DNA from: Micromonospora kangleipakensis
GTDB taxonomy: Bacteria; Actinomycetota; Actinomycetes; Mycobacteriales; Micromonosporaceae
DNA: 64,000 nt
Assembly (NCBI RefSeq): GCF_004217615.1
Contig: NZ_SHLD01000001.1
Location: forward strand, 3,844,001 to 3,908,000
Reading direction: 5' to 3'
Position 1 is the stretch's first letter; the number at the start of each line of letters is the position of its first letter. Below the pieces are notes generated by a model, which ran no database searches, was not told the DNA's origin, and saw only the letters and a list, made by a program, of their open reading frames with translations. The translations under genes and the position numbers were made by a program. This document shows positions 15,530 to 24,485 of the stretch, piece after piece.

Positions 15530-15648
15530 GCCCCCAGCGTGCCACCCGGGGGTGTTTGTCGCGCCGACCGCCGGGTAGCCACCGCCGACCGTGCCGCGCC
15601 CACCGGTTGCCTTCGGCGACCGGCCGCGCCCGACTCCGGAGGACAGAG

Positions 15649-18201
15649 ATGATGGGACCCGGCGACGTCGGCTCCGACCCGTGGGACGAATTCCTGGCCC
15701 GCTACTTCGGCCGGAGCGAGGGGGGACGCCGGCCGGCGCACCGGGTCGACATCACCCGGCTGATGACCGCCGACGCGCGGGAGATGCTGGCCGACGCGGC
15801 CCGCCGGGCGGCCCAGAAGCACAGCAACGACCTGGACACCGACCACCTGCTCTGGGCGGCGCTGCAACGCGAACCCCTGCGCGACCTGGTACGCCGCGCC
15901 GGCGCCGACCCGGACGCCCTGGTCAACGCCCTCGGCGGGCGCGGTGAAGGCGCCCCCCGCGGGGAGGTGCCACCGAACCTGTCGCTCACCCCGGCGGCCA
16001 AGCGGGCGCTGCTCGACGCCCACCAGCTCTCCCGGGCGATGGGCGCGAACTACATCGGCCCCGAGCACATCCTGATGGCGCTGCCGCTCAACCCGGAATC
16101 GCCGGCCGGCCGGATGCTCGCCGCCGGCCGGATCCAGCCCGAGTCGCTGCAGGCGGCCAGCGCGGAACGCGGCCAGGGCGGCCCCCGGCCCGACCGCGGC
16201 ACCCCCACCCTCGACAAGTACGGCCAGGACCTCACCGACCTGGCCCGCGCCGACCAGATCGACCCGGTGATCGGGCGGGCCGACGAGATCGAGCAGGCGG
16301 TGGAGATCCTCTCCCGCCGGACCAAGAACAACCCGGTGCTGATCGGCGAGGCCGGCGTCGGCAAGACCGCCATCGTGGAGGGGCTGGCCGAGAAGATCTG
16401 CGACGGCGACGTGCCGCAGACCCTGATCGGCAAGCGGGTGGTGCAGCTCGACCTGCCCGGGCTCGTCGCCGGCACCCGCTACCGCGGCGACTTCGAGGAA
16501 CGGCTGAAGAAGGTGATCGACGAGATCCGGGCGCACAAGGACGAGCTGATCGTCTTCCTGGACGAGATCCACACCCTGGTCGGCGCGGGCGGAGCCGGCA
16601 GCGAGGGCGGCATGGACGCGTCCAACATGCTCAAGCCCGCCCTGGCTCGGGGTGAGTTGCGGGTGATCGGCGCGACCACGCTGGACGAGTACCGGCGCAG
16701 CATCGAGAAGGACGCCGCGCTGGCCCGCCGCTTCCAGCCGGTCTTCGTGCCCGAGCCGAGCGTGGAGGACACCGTCGCCATCCTGCGCGGCCTGCGGGAC
16801 CGCTATGAGGCGCACCACCAGGTCCGCTTCACCGACGAGGCCCTGGTGGCCGCCGCCGAGCTCTCCGACCGGTACATCACCGACCGCTACCTGCCGGACA
16901 AGGCGATCGACCTGATCGACCAGGCCGGCGCCCGGGTCCGGTTGCGCACCCGCACGCCCGCCGAGGACGTGCGCGAGCTGGAGCAGCAGCTCGACGAGGT
17001 ACGCCGGAACAAGGAGCAGGCGGTCGCCGGTGAGCAGTACGAGCGTGCCTCCCAGCTGCGGGACCGGGTCTCCGAGCTGGAGGAGCAGGTCCGCCGCGCA
17101 CGCGGCGACGGTGAAAGCCCCGAGGTGCCTACGGTCGGGCCGACGGAGATCGCCGAGGTGGTGTCCCGGGCCACCGGCATCCCGGTCAACCAGCTCAACG
17201 AGGAGGAACGCGACCGGCTGCTCCGGCTGGAGGGCTACCTGCACGAGCGCGTGGTCGGCCAGGACGACGCGGTCACCGCGGTCGCCGAGGCGGTGCGCCG
17301 CTCCCGTACCGGACTGGCCGACCCGAACCGGCCGATGGGCAGCTTCCTCTTCCTCGGCCCGACCGGTGTCGGCAAGACCGAGCTGGCCCGGGCGCTGGCC
17401 GAGGCGCTCTTCGGCGAGTCGGACCGGATGGTCCGGCTGGACATGAGCGAGTTCCAGGAACGGCACACGGTCAGCCGGCTGGTCGGCGCCCCGCCCGGGT
17501 ACGTCGGCTACGAGGAGGCCGGCCAGCTCACCGAGGCGGTACGCCGCCGACCGTACGCGGTGGTGCTGCTCGACGAGATCGAGAAGGCGCACCCGGATGT
17601 GTTCAACATCCTGCTCCAGGTGTTCGACGAGGGTCGGCTCACCGACAGCCAGGGCCGGACGGTGAACTTCAAGAACACCGTCCTGATCATGACGAGCAAC
17701 CTGGGTTCGGAGCTGATCACCGGCACCCAGCGGGCGATCGGTTTCGCCACCGCCGGGGAGGCGGGCGCCGCGCAGGAGGCCAGTGACCTGCGCGAGCGGC
17801 TGATGCGACGGCTGCAGGAGAACTTCCGGCCCGAGTTCCTCAACCGCATCGACGAGATCATCATCTTCCAGCGGCTCGAGGCCGAGCAGCTGCGGCAGAT
17901 CACCGAGCTGATGCTGGAGGAGACCCGCCGCCGCCTGCACGCGCAGGACATCCAGGTGGAGTTCACCACCGCCGGCATCGACTGGCTCGCCGAGCACGGC
18001 TACCAGCCCGAGTTCGGCGCCCGGCCGCTGCGTCGGGTGATCCAGCGGGAGGTCGACAACCGGCTCTCCCGGATGCTGCTGGAGAACCAGATCTCGCCCG
18101 GCCAGAAGGTGAAGGTCGACGCCCGCGACGGGCAGATCGCCTTCGACGTGATCGCCGGCGACCGCGACTACACGGCGGCGACGACGTCCCACCCGCGATG
18201 A
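15649..18201 (+). CDS. ClpC-type AAA+ unfoldase
   Basis: 850 residues. Clp-N repeats occupy about residues 40-170. The first AAA+ module has Walker A '[13 protein letters not shown]' and Walker B 'IVFLDEIH'. A short middle domain with a UVR motif ('[20 protein letters not shown]') follows, then a second AAA+ module with '[14 protein letters not shown]', '[14 protein letters not shown]' and a C-terminal Clp-D2-small domain. The short UVR middle domain makes it ClpC, not ClpB. An 'AIGF' tripeptide context in the second module sits where ClpP-docking loops occur. The N-terminus '[21 protein letters not shown]' differs from the essential housekeeping ClpC, so this is probably a second paralogue. 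A GGAGG ribosome-binding site supports the ATG at 15649. Confidence 0.9.
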   Translation: MMGPGDVGSDPWDEFLARYFGRSEGGRRPAHRVDITRLMTADAREMLADAARRAAQKHSNDLDTDHLLWAALQREPLRDLVRRAGADPDALVNALGGRGEGAPRGEVPPNLSLTPAAKRALLDAHQLSRAMGANYIGPEHILMALPLNPESPAGRMLAAGRIQPESLQAASAERGQGGPRPDRGTPTLDKYGQDLTDLARADQIDPVIGRADEIEQAVEILSRRTKNNPVLIGEAGVGKTAIVEGLAEKICDGDVPQTLIGKRVVQLDLPGLVAGTRYRGDFEERLKKVIDEIRAHKDELIVFLDEIHTLVGAGGAGSEGGMDASNMLKPALARGELRVIGATTLDEYRRSIEKDAALARRFQPVFVPEPSVEDTVAILRGLRDRYEAHHQVRFTDEALVAAAELSDRYITDRYLPDKAIDLIDQAGARVRLRTRTPAEDVRELEQQLDEVRRNKEQAVAGEQYERASQLRDRVSELEEQVRRARGDGESPEVPTVGPTEIAEVVSRATGIPVNQLNEEERDRLLRLEGYLHERVVGQDDAVTAVAEAVRRSRTGLADPNRPMGSFLFLGPTGVGKTELARALAEALFGESDRMVRLDMSEFQERHTVSRLVGAPPGYVGYEEAGQLTEAVRRRPYAVVLLDEIEKAHPDVFNILLQVFDEGRLTDSQGRTVNFKNTVLIMTSNLGSELITGTQRAIGFATAGEAGAAQEASDLRERLMRRLQENFRPEFLNRIDEIIIFQRLEAEQLRQITELMLEETRRRLHAQDIQVEFTTAGIDWLAEHGYQPEFGARPLRRVIQREVDNRLSRMLLENQISPGQKVKVDARDGQIAFDVIAGDRDYTAATTSHPR

Positions 18202-18215
18202 ACCGGAGGGCGGAC

Positions 18216-18386
18216 ATGACCGAACCGGAGGAGTCCCGGGAGGACGACACCGAGCGCAGCGAACCGATCGTGGCACCCCCGACGGCGAACCCGTCCCGGG
18301 TGAAGGTGCCGCCGGAAGGGCTGAAGCAGCGGACCGACGAGGGCGAGCCGGCGCCGTCCGGGCCGCCGGCGGGAGAGGAGGCGTGA
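18216..18386 (+). CDS. Small acidic disordered protein
   Basis: 56 residues rich in Glu, Pro, Thr and Ser, with no hydrophobic core and no known domain. It sits 14 bp after the ClpC-like gene; GGAGGG precedes the ATG at 18216, which is preferred over an in-frame ATG at 18198 that overlaps the unfoldase stop. Its stop overlaps the DUF3140 start (TGATG), so the three genes form an operon. It could be an adaptor or substrate of the unfoldase, but nothing in the sequence shows it. Confidence 0.6.
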   Translation: MTEPEESREDDTERSEPIVAPPTANPSRVKVPPEGLKQRTDEGEPAPSGPPAGEEA

Positions 18387-18736
18387 TGGTACGCGAGAAG
18401 CGGCTGGATCCCGAGGTCGAGGTGATCTGGGACGACTTCCACGCCCAGGTGAACGTCCCCTCCGAGCAGTTGCGGCAGTGGCTGCTCACGCGGGGGTCGG
18501 GCGAGGAGGCGTTCGGCCCGAACCCGGACCTGAACCTGCCCGAGCCGGGGCGGCAGATCCTCCACGTGCTCAGCAAGCGGAAGGTGGACCTGACCCGGGA
18601 GGACATCGAGGTGATGCGGGACGCCATCGACCGCATCCAGTCCCTGGTGGACGCGAAGCCGAGCCGGGGCAACGCCGACGACGAGTGGCGGCACTCGCTG
18701 CTCGACCTCGGCCACGACGTCCTGGTCGAACGCTGA
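18386..18736 (+). CDS. DUF3140 protein
   Basis: 116 residues with the DUF3140 pattern: 'VEVIWDDFHAQVNVPSEQLRQWL', 'GRQILHVLSKRKVDLTREDIEVMR' and a C-terminal 'DEWRHSLLDLGHD'. The family is actinobacterial and often annotated as DNA-binding or histone-like on weak grounds. The start is chosen as the ATG at 18386, one base after an in-frame GTG alternative, with AGGAGG just upstream. It is the last gene of the ClpC operon and is followed by a strong terminator. Confidence 0.75.
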   Translation: MVREKRLDPEVEVIWDDFHAQVNVPSEQLRQWLLTRGSGEEAFGPNPDLNLPEPGRQILHVLSKRKVDLTREDIEVMRDAIDRIQSLVDAKPSRGNADDEWRHSLLDLGHDVLVER

Positions 18737-18746
18737 GCCACGACCG

Positions 18747-18780
18747 GAACGGCGCCCGGGAACGCCCCCGGGTGCCGTTC
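18747..18780. terminator. Bidirectional terminator hairpin
   Basis: 14-bp stem GAACGGCGCCCGGG / CCCGGGTGCCGTTC with one G-T pair and a six-base loop. It lies between the convergent DUF3140 gene and the small gene at 18791. Confidence 0.85.
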
Positions 18781-18790
18781 GCGTGGTCGG

Positions 18791-19027
18791 TTACTCGGAT
18801 TCGATGCTGGGCAGTTGCAGGCCGGCGGCGTCGGCGGCGGCCTGCCGGTCGACGCGGGCCTGTTCCTCGCGGGTCAGCAGGTTGGCGTACTCGGTGATGT
18901 CGGCCGGGTCCGGCACGTCGGGCAGCCGGCGCAGGAAGGTCTCGACGTCCCGGGAGGCGGCGGAGTGCGCGGCGGCCGCCTGGCGCAGCAGCTCCCGCTG
19001 GTCGGCCGCGGGGTACAGATCGGTCAT
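18791..19027 (-). CDS. Small hypothetical protein
   Basis: 78 residues, helical and charged ('RELLRQAAAAHSAASRDVETFLRRLPDVPDPADITEYANLL'), ending in Ser-Glu. No signal peptide or known domain. ATG at 19027, with a CAGGG element upstream. It lies just downstream of the LysR gene on the same strand (20-bp gap), so it is probably co-transcribed with it. Function unknown. Confidence 0.65.
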   Translation of the reverse strand: MTDLYPAADQRELLRQAAAAHSAASRDVETFLRRLPDVPDPADITEYANLLTREEQARVDRQAAADAAGLQLPSIESE

Positions 19028-19046
19028 GCTGCCCTGATACCCGCCG

Positions 19047-20042
19047 TCAGGCGGTTCGCACCCCGCCCGGCGGCCCGGCCGCCGTCGGCTGGGCGCCGAA
19101 GTCGGGGTGGCGCAGCAGCCAGGCCAGGTAGTCCGGGTGCGGCGCGAGCGAATCGGTGTACGCGGCCACCGCCGTCTCCAGCACCGCCTCGGCGGCCCGG
19201 GCGGCCGGCGCGTCCGGGTGCCAGCCCAGCAGCAGTCGCCAGCGCAGCGGCGTCCCGGCCAGCCGGCGGGTGACCAGCCCGGTGACCGGACGGAAGGTGG
19301 CCTGGCAGAGCGCCACCGCCTCGCCGGCGTCGACCAGGTCCACGCAGCCGCGGACGTCCGTCTCGTACACCTTCCGGGGGGTGAAGCCGGCGCGGGCGCA
19401 GGCGGCGGCGAAGCAGTCGCCGAAGCAGCCTTCGCCGGGCGCCGCGACCCACTGCTCCCGCCGCAGGTCGCCCAGCCGCACCTCGTCCCGGTCGGCCATC
19501 GGGTGGGTCTGCGGCAGCAGCACGAAGATCGGGTCGACGGCGACCTCCCGCCAGCTCAGCCCGAACTCCGCCGACGGGGTCGCGTCGCCGCAGACCCCGA
19601 TGAGGGCGAAGTCCAGCCGCCCGCCGGCGACGAGCTGGGCCAGCTCGTCCACCGACCAGGAGGCGTACGTGGTGATCTGCATCTGCGGCTGCTCGGCGGC
19701 GAGCCGGTGCACCAGCCGGCCGAGGATCGGGCTGTTCACCCCGCCGAACCGGTACCGGCCCAGCGGGTCGCCCGCCCCGGCCAGCCGCGCCGCCTCGTCC
19801 TGCAGGCCCTTCATCGCCGGCAGCAGCACCCGGGCCCGGGCCAGCACCAGCTCGCCCAGCGCGGTGGGGCGGGCGCCCCGGCGGTCCCGCTCGAACAGCG
19901 GCCCGCCCAGGATCCGCTCGATGCGCTGGAGCTGGGCGGTCAGGGCCGGCTGGGCCAGACCGAGCGTCGAGGCTGCCTTGGTCACGCTCCCCGTCTCCGC
20001 GATCGCGCAGACCACCCGCAGGTGTCGCAGCTCCAGATTCAT
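19047..20042 (-). CDS. LysR-family transcriptional regulator
   Basis: 331 residues. The N-terminal winged helix-turn-helix is at about residues 1-60 ('LRHLRVVCAIAETGSVTKAA', 'LGLAQPALTAQLQRIERILG'), followed by the linker helix and a two-lobed PBP-like effector domain ('RYRFGGVNSPILGRLVHRL', 'LDFALIGVCGDATP', 'PIFVLLPQTHPMADRDEV'). The effector is unknown. A TACGGT -10-like box six bases before the ATG suggests a leaderless transcript. No obvious metabolic partner gene adjoins it. Confidence 0.88.
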   Translation of the reverse strand: MNLELRHLRVVCAIAETGSVTKAASTLGLAQPALTAQLQRIERILGGPLFERDRRGARPTALGELVLARARVLLPAMKGLQDEAARLAGAGDPLGRYRFGGVNSPILGRLVHRLAAEQPQMQITTYASWSVDELAQLVAGGRLDFALIGVCGDATPSAEFGLSWREVAVDPIFVLLPQTHPMADRDEVRLGDLRREQWVAAPGEGCFGDCFAAACARAGFTPRKVYETDVRGCVDLVDAGEAVALCQATFRPVTGLVTRRLAGTPLRWRLLLGWHPDAPAARAAEAVLETAVAAYTDSLAPHPDYLAWLLRHPDFGAQPTAAGPPGGVRTA

Positions 20043-20048
20043 ACGGTG

Positions 20049-20054
20049 ACCGTA
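20049..20054 (-). promoter_or_regulatory. -10 box of a probable leaderless promoter (LysR gene)
   Basis: TACGGT on the minus strand with six bases to the ATG at 20042; matches the TANNNT pattern repeated at many starts in this window. Confidence 0.5.
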
Positions 20055-20123
20055 GGGCCACTCATCGATGGACGGAAGGGGCCGGAACGGCATCGGCCCG
20101 GTCCGATGCGTACGGGCGCCGGG

Positions 20124-20741
20124 TCAGGCCTTCGGCTGCCGCTCCAGGTCCGCCAGCTGGGTACGCCGGCCGGTCAGCGCGTCCCGGAGCTTGTCCACCA
20201 CGCCCACCGCCGGTTCCACGATCTTGTTCCACGGCGGGGTGGCCGGGGTGCCGGGGTGCGGCCGGGTCGGCGCCGCCTCCTCGGCGATCTGCCACCGGTT
20301 GCCCAACCGGATCAGGTCGGCGTCGGTGGCCACCTCGCGCAGTGGCGTCACCAGCGCGGCGACCCGGCCGACGTGCCGGCGTAGCCGGTCGGCCACCTCG
20401 GCCAGTGCCGGGTCGTCCGGCCCGGACAGTCCCTTCAGGGCGGTGAGCAGCGCCGCGTCCGCCTCGATCTCCCGGTCGACCAGCGCGGCGCTCTCCGGCA
20501 CGGCGGCCCGGACGGCGGGGAAGAGGTACTGCTCCTCGGCGGAGAGGTGCCGGGACACCGTGGCGGTGAGCACGTCCACCACCTCGCGACGGCGCTCCGC
20601 GGCCAGCCCCGGGTCGGTGACCTCGTCGGCCAGGCCGAGCAGCTGCCGGTGCTCCCGGTCGACGAGCTCGGCCAGGCTCCGGCCGCCGGGCCGGTACGCG
20701 TCGTCGGCGGCGGGTGGCAGCGGCGGCAGGGGAACGGTCAT
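20124..20741 (-). CDS. Hemerythrin-like (HHE) domain protein
   Basis: 205 residues. The HHE cation-binding helices carry the expected His/Glu pairs: 'LVDREHRQLLGLADEV', 'VSRHLSAEEQYLFPAVRA' and 'RLRRHVGRVAALVTPL'. Such proteins bind a di-iron centre and serve in oxygen, NO or redox handling. A Pro-rich N-terminus and a C-terminal ~55-residue extension flank the domain. GAGGAGGG lies just before the ATG at 20741. It is divergent from the M20 peptidase. Confidence 0.85.
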   Translation of the reverse strand: MTVPLPPLPPAADDAYRPGGRSLAELVDREHRQLLGLADEVTDPGLAAERRREVVDVLTATVSRHLSAEEQYLFPAVRAAVPESAALVDREIEADAALLTALKGLSGPDDPALAEVADRLRRHVGRVAALVTPLREVATDADLIRLGNRWQIAEEAAPTRPHPGTPATPPWNKIVEPAVGVVDKLRDALTGRRTQLADLERQPKA

Positions 20742-20925
20742 GGTGCCCTCCTCGACTGGTGGCCGGCGGAGGCCGGCGGCCCGGTGGGCGGTGCGGGGAC
20801 GACTGCGGCGGTACCCGCACGCCCCGCGCGCGAAACCGGGCCGTACGCCGTCCCGGTCGGCGGCGCGCGCCGGGGGAGCCGGGCGGGGCGCGCCACCGGA
20901 CCGGCCCGGCTGGTATGAAGTGCCC

Positions 20926-22254
20926 ATGACGAGCGACGCCGCATCCGCCCGACCCGACCCCACCGACGAGGTCGTCGACCTCTGCCGCGACCTGCTGCGG
21001 ATCGACACCACCAACACCGGGGACAACGACACCAGCGTCGGCGAACGGCGCGCCGCCGAGTACGTGGCGGAGAAGCTGGCCGAGGTCGGCGTCGACGCGG
21101 AGCTCCACGAGTCGGCGCCCGGCCGGGCCAACCTCGTCGCCCGGATCCCCGGCACCGACCCGGGCCGCGACGCGCTGCTGGTGCACGGCCACCTCGACGT
21201 GGTCCCCGCCGACCCGGACGAGTGGTCGGTGCACCCGTTCTCCGGCGAGATCCGCGACGGCTACCTGTGGGGCCGGGGCGCGATCGACATGAAGGACTTC
21301 GACGCGATGGTGCTCGCCGTGGTCCGCGGCTGGCAGCGCGCCGGGGTCCGCCCGTCGCGCGACATCGTGCTCGCCTTCACCGCCGACGAGGAGGCCGGCA
21401 GCGACTACGGCGCGCACTTCCTCGCCCAGCGGCACCGCGGCCTCTTCGACGGCTGCACGGAGGCGATCGGCGAGGTCGGCGGCTTCTCCTACTCGGTCAA
21501 CGAGTCCCAGCGGCTCTACCTCATCGAGACCGCCGAGAAGGGCATCGACTGGCTTCGACTGCACGTTAAGGGCCGCCCCGGCCACGGCTCGATGGTGCAC
21601 GACGACAACGCGGTCACCGCGCTGGCCGAGGCGGTCGCCCGGATCGGCCGGCACCGCTTCCCGGTGGTGGTCACCGACACCGTGCGGGCGTTCCTGGAGG
21701 AGGTCTCCGACCTGCTCGGCGTCGAGCTGGACCCGGAGGACCCGGAGACCGCCATCGCCAAGCTCGGCCCGATCGCCAACATCATCGGCGCGACCATCCG
21801 CAACACCGCCAACCCGACCCGGCTGGCCGCCGGTTACAAGGACAACGTCATCCCCGGCCGGGCCACCGCCACCATCGACTGCCGCAGCCTGCCCGGCCAG
21901 TCGGAGCTGCTGGAGCGGCAGCTGCGCGAGCTGGTCGGGCCGGACATCGCCATCGAGTACATCCAGCGGCAGCCCGCCCTGGAGACCACCTTCGACGGCG
22001 ACCTGGTCGAGGCGATGTCCGCCGCGCTGCGCGCCGAGGACCGGGGCGCCCGCCCCGTGCCGTACATGCTCTCCGGTGGCACGGACGCCAAGGCCTTCTC
22101 TCTGCTCGGCATCCGCTGCTTCGGGTTCGCGCCCCTGCGGCTGCCCGCCGACCTCAATTTCTCCGGCCTGTTCCATGGCATCGACGAGCGGGTTCCGGTG
22201 GACGGGCTACAGTTCGGCGTGCGGGTTCTCGACCGGTTTCTCCGCAGTTGCTAA
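20926..22254 (+). CDS. M20-family metallopeptidase
   Basis: 442 residues. The catalytic motifs are 'LLVHGHLDVVPAD' (metal-binding His and catalytic Asp), 'LWGRGAIDMKD' (bridging Asp), 'AFTADEEAGSDYG' (general-base Glu pair) and a C-terminal His in 'FSGLFHGIDERVP'. The dimerisation domain sits mid-protein ('LHVKGRPGHGSM'). It is probably a cytoplasmic dipeptidase or carboxypeptidase or acyl-amino-acid hydrolase; the substrate cannot be read from sequence. ATG at 20926, without a strong ribosome-binding site. The next gene follows after 60 bp. Confidence 0.9.
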   Translation: MTSDAASARPDPTDEVVDLCRDLLRIDTTNTGDNDTSVGERRAAEYVAEKLAEVGVDAELHESAPGRANLVARIPGTDPGRDALLVHGHLDVVPADPDEWSVHPFSGEIRDGYLWGRGAIDMKDFDAMVLAVVRGWQRAGVRPSRDIVLAFTADEEAGSDYGAHFLAQRHRGLFDGCTEAIGEVGGFSYSVNESQRLYLIETAEKGIDWLRLHVKGRPGHGSMVHDDNAVTALAEAVARIGRHRFPVVVTDTVRAFLEEVSDLLGVELDPEDPETAIAKLGPIANIIGATIRNTANPTRLAAGYKDNVIPGRATATIDCRSLPGQSELLERQLRELVGPDIAIEYIQRQPALETTFDGDLVEAMSAALRAEDRGARPVPYMLSGGTDAKAFSLLGIRCFGFAPLRLPADLNFSGLFHGIDERVPVDGLQFGVRVLDRFLRSC

Positions 22255-22314
22255 CCGTGTCCGCGGCGTCACCGGCGGCGCGGACCCTCCCCCATCGCGA
22301 AGGGACTGCCTCAC

Positions 22315-22968
22315 ATGACCGACCAGCACGGTGAGCTGGACGCCGCTCTCGAGCGCGTGATCGCCGCCGCCCGCGCCCACCTGGCCGCCGTCCGCGCCGC
22401 CGAGGGCCGGATCGACGACGACGACGTCTGGCAGGCGTACGTCGCGTTGAACAACGCCTCGTTCGCCTACGACGAGCAGCTGCTCGACGCGTTCGGCGAG
22501 GTCACCCCCTGGGACGTGGAGTCGATCGACCCGAACGAGGCCGACGAGCGCTTCGGCGGCGTCGAGGGCGTCGAGGCGACCGACCCGCACCCGCGGGTGA
22601 TCTCGGTGCGGCAGCGCCGCGACTACCGGGTGCCGAGCGTCTCCGCCCTGCTCCGGGTGGCCGAGGCGGCCCGCCGGGAGGGCACCCCGGAGGAGGACGA
22701 GCCGGCCCCCGTCGAGGGCGTCGGCGAGGCGGTGCTGGAGCTGCTGCAGAGCGGCGACGGCTCGCTCAGCGCGCTGGACGTCCCGGAGCTCGAACCGCTC
22801 GACGGGGTGGTGATGGTCAGCGAGGTCGGCACCCCGGTCGACCTGGAGTCCTTCGACGACGACGACGCGGTGGGCCCGTTCCAGCCGGCCGCCGACGACC
22901 GCCTCGTGGGCCGGCTCGACGAGCACCCGTTCCTGGAGCTGGACGAGGAGCACGACCACGCCCACTAG
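22315..22968 (+). CDS. Acidic conserved hypothetical protein
   Basis: 217 residues, strongly acidic. It has a helical N-terminal part ('LDAALERVIAAARAHLAAVRAAEGRIDDDDVWQAYVAL') and a C-terminus with runs of Asp ending 'EEHDHAH'. There is no signal peptide, membrane segment or domain I recognise. GAAGGGA precedes the ATG at 22315. It is probably co-transcribed with the M20 peptidase and ends at a strong terminator. Function unknown. Confidence 0.75.
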   Translation: MTDQHGELDAALERVIAAARAHLAAVRAAEGRIDDDDVWQAYVALNNASFAYDEQLLDAFGEVTPWDVESIDPNEADERFGGVEGVEATDPHPRVISVRQRRDYRVPSVSALLRVAEAARREGTPEEDEPAPVEGVGEAVLELLQSGDGSLSALDVPELEPLDGVVMVSEVGTPVDLESFDDDDAVGPFQPAADDRLVGRLDEHPFLELDEEHDHAH

Positions 22969-22979
22969 GCCGTGACGCG

Positions 22980-23011
22980 CCCCGGGCCCGACCATCCGGC
23001 CGGGCCCGGGG
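22980..23011. terminator. Bidirectional terminator hairpin
   Basis: 11-bp perfect stem CCCCGGGCCCG / CGGGCCCGGGG with a ten-base loop, between the convergent genes ending at 22968 and 23042. Confidence 0.8.
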
Positions 23012-23041
23012 CCGTCCGTCCGCGCCGGCGTTCGCCGTCGC

Positions 23042-23233
23042 TCAGTACGACAGGCCCGGCTGCGGCTGGTTGATCCGCCGACGGCGTAGCATCACCTGCC
23101 GCGTACCGTCCCGGAACAGCCGCACCCGGGCCAACTCCCATCCGGAGAACTCCGCCTGGATCGCCAGCTGCGCCGCGGCGGTCAACCGGTCGACGTTCGG
23201 CGGCAACCGCAGCGGCGCGTATTCGTAGTCCAT
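23042..23233 (-). CDS. DUF5703 family small protein
   Basis: 63 residues: 'MDYEYAPLRLPPNVDRLTAAA', then 'AEFSGWELARVRLFRDGTRQVMLRRR'. The pattern matches the actinobacterial DUF5703 family, small basic proteins of unknown function. The ATG at 23233 is preferred over an in-frame ATG at 23242 because family members begin with this motif. It is probably transcribed separately from the aldo/keto reductase upstream (114-bp gap). Confidence 0.75.
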   Translation of the reverse strand: MDYEYAPLRLPPNVDRLTAAAQLAIQAEFSGWELARVRLFRDGTRQVMLRRRRINQPQPGLSY

Positions 23234-23346
23234 GCGTTCCATGCTGCCCAGGCCGGCGGCGGTTCGCCACCCCCTGCCGGTGATCCACGTCGCGTCCCGC
23301 CCGGGCGGCCGGCGTGCCCCGGACCGGCGCCGCCCCGGCGCACGGG

Positions 23347-24318
23347 TCAGCCGTCGCGCTCCGGGTAGCCGACCGGGACCGCGGAGACGTCGTCCAGGGC
23401 GGTGACGATCTCCTCGGGCAGGGTCATCCGCTCCACCTGGAGCGCGCCGAGGAGCTGGCCGACGGTACGCGCGCCGAGGATCGGGGCGGTCACCCCCGGC
23501 CGGTCCCGGATCCAGGCCAGCGCCACCTCCAGCGGGGAGACGCCCAGCCCGCCGGCGGCCGTGGCCACCGCCTCGACGATGCTCGAGCAGCGCGGCTCCA
23601 GGTAGGTGGCGACGAACCGCTCGAAGTGCGGCGAGGCGGCCCGGGAGTCCGCCGGCCGGCCGTGCCGGTACTTGCCGGTGAGCACCCCACGGCCCAGCGG
23701 CGACCAGGGCAGCACGCCCAGCCCCATCGCCGCGCAGGCCGGCAGCACCTCCCGCTCCACGCCCCGCTCCAGCAGCGAGTACTCCACCTGGGCGGCCACC
23801 ACCGGGGCCCGGCCGGGCCAGGCGGCCTGCCAGGCGGCGGCCTGGGCGGTCTGCCAGCCGGCGAAGTTCGACACCCCGACGTACCGGGCCTTCCCGCTGG
23901 ACACGGCGTGGTCCAGGGCGGAGAGGGTCTCCTCCAGCGGGGTGTCCGGGTCGTACCCGTGGACCTGCCAGAGGTCGACGTGGTCGGTGCCGAGCCGGCG
24001 CAGCGACGCGTCCAGGGTGCGCAGCAGGTGCCCGCGCGAGCCGTCCCGGCGGCGGCCGCTGCCCGGGCGCAGCCCCGCCTTGGTGGCGATGAGCAAGTCC
24101 TCGCGGGGGACCAGGCTGCCCAGCAGGGAGCCGATGACCGATTCGGCGTCGCCGTCGGCGTACACGTCGGCGGTGTCGACGAGGTTGCCGCCCGCGTCGA
24201 GGTAGCTCTTCAGCTGGGCGGCCGCGTCGTCCGCGTCGGTGTCCCGTCCCCAGGTCATGGTGCCGAGCGCGAGCCGCGAAACCGCCAGCCCGCTTCGGCC
24301 GAGCGGTCGCTGTTGCAT
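23347..24318 (-). CDS. Aldo/keto reductase
   Basis: 323 residues, a complete (beta/alpha)8 AKR. It has 'LALGTMTWGRDTD' at the N-terminus, the catalytic tetrad Asp and Tyr in 'LVDTADVYADG', Lys in 'LLIATKAG' and His in 'VDLWQVHGYD'. 'VGVSNFAGWQ' and the C-terminal NADPH site 'PILGARTVGQL' follow. Cytoplasmic NADPH-dependent carbonyl reduction is expected; the substrate is unknown. A TAAGGT box ends six bases before the ATG, suggesting a leaderless transcript. Confidence 0.92.
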   Translation of the reverse strand: MQQRPLGRSGLAVSRLALGTMTWGRDTDADDAAAQLKSYLDAGGNLVDTADVYADGDAESVIGSLLGSLVPREDLLIATKAGLRPGSGRRRDGSRGHLLRTLDASLRRLGTDHVDLWQVHGYDPDTPLEETLSALDHAVSSGKARYVGVSNFAGWQTAQAAAWQAAWPGRAPVVAAQVEYSLLERGVEREVLPACAAMGLGVLPWSPLGRGVLTGKYRHGRPADSRAASPHFERFVATYLEPRCSSIVEAVATAAGGLGVSPLEVALAWIRDRPGVTAPILGARTVGQLLGALQVERMTLPEEIVTALDDVSAVPVGYPERDG

Positions 24319-24324
24319 GCGTGA

Positions 24325-24330
24325 ACCTTA
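24325..24330 (-). promoter_or_regulatory. -10 box of a probable leaderless promoter (aldo/keto reductase)
   Basis: TAAGGT on the minus strand, six bases before the ATG at 24318. Confidence 0.5.
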
Positions 24331-24485
24331 TTTCGAAGCCGGCGTCACGGATATCCTCGCCCGAAGTCAAGTTCCTGCCCCACCGGCCGAACGGGTGTGA
24401 CGCGTTCGAGGTGAGCCGGTGATCGGGAGCACCGCCCGCATTGCGTAACCTGATGCGACCTGTGGTGCGGATGGTGGGAGGACCA

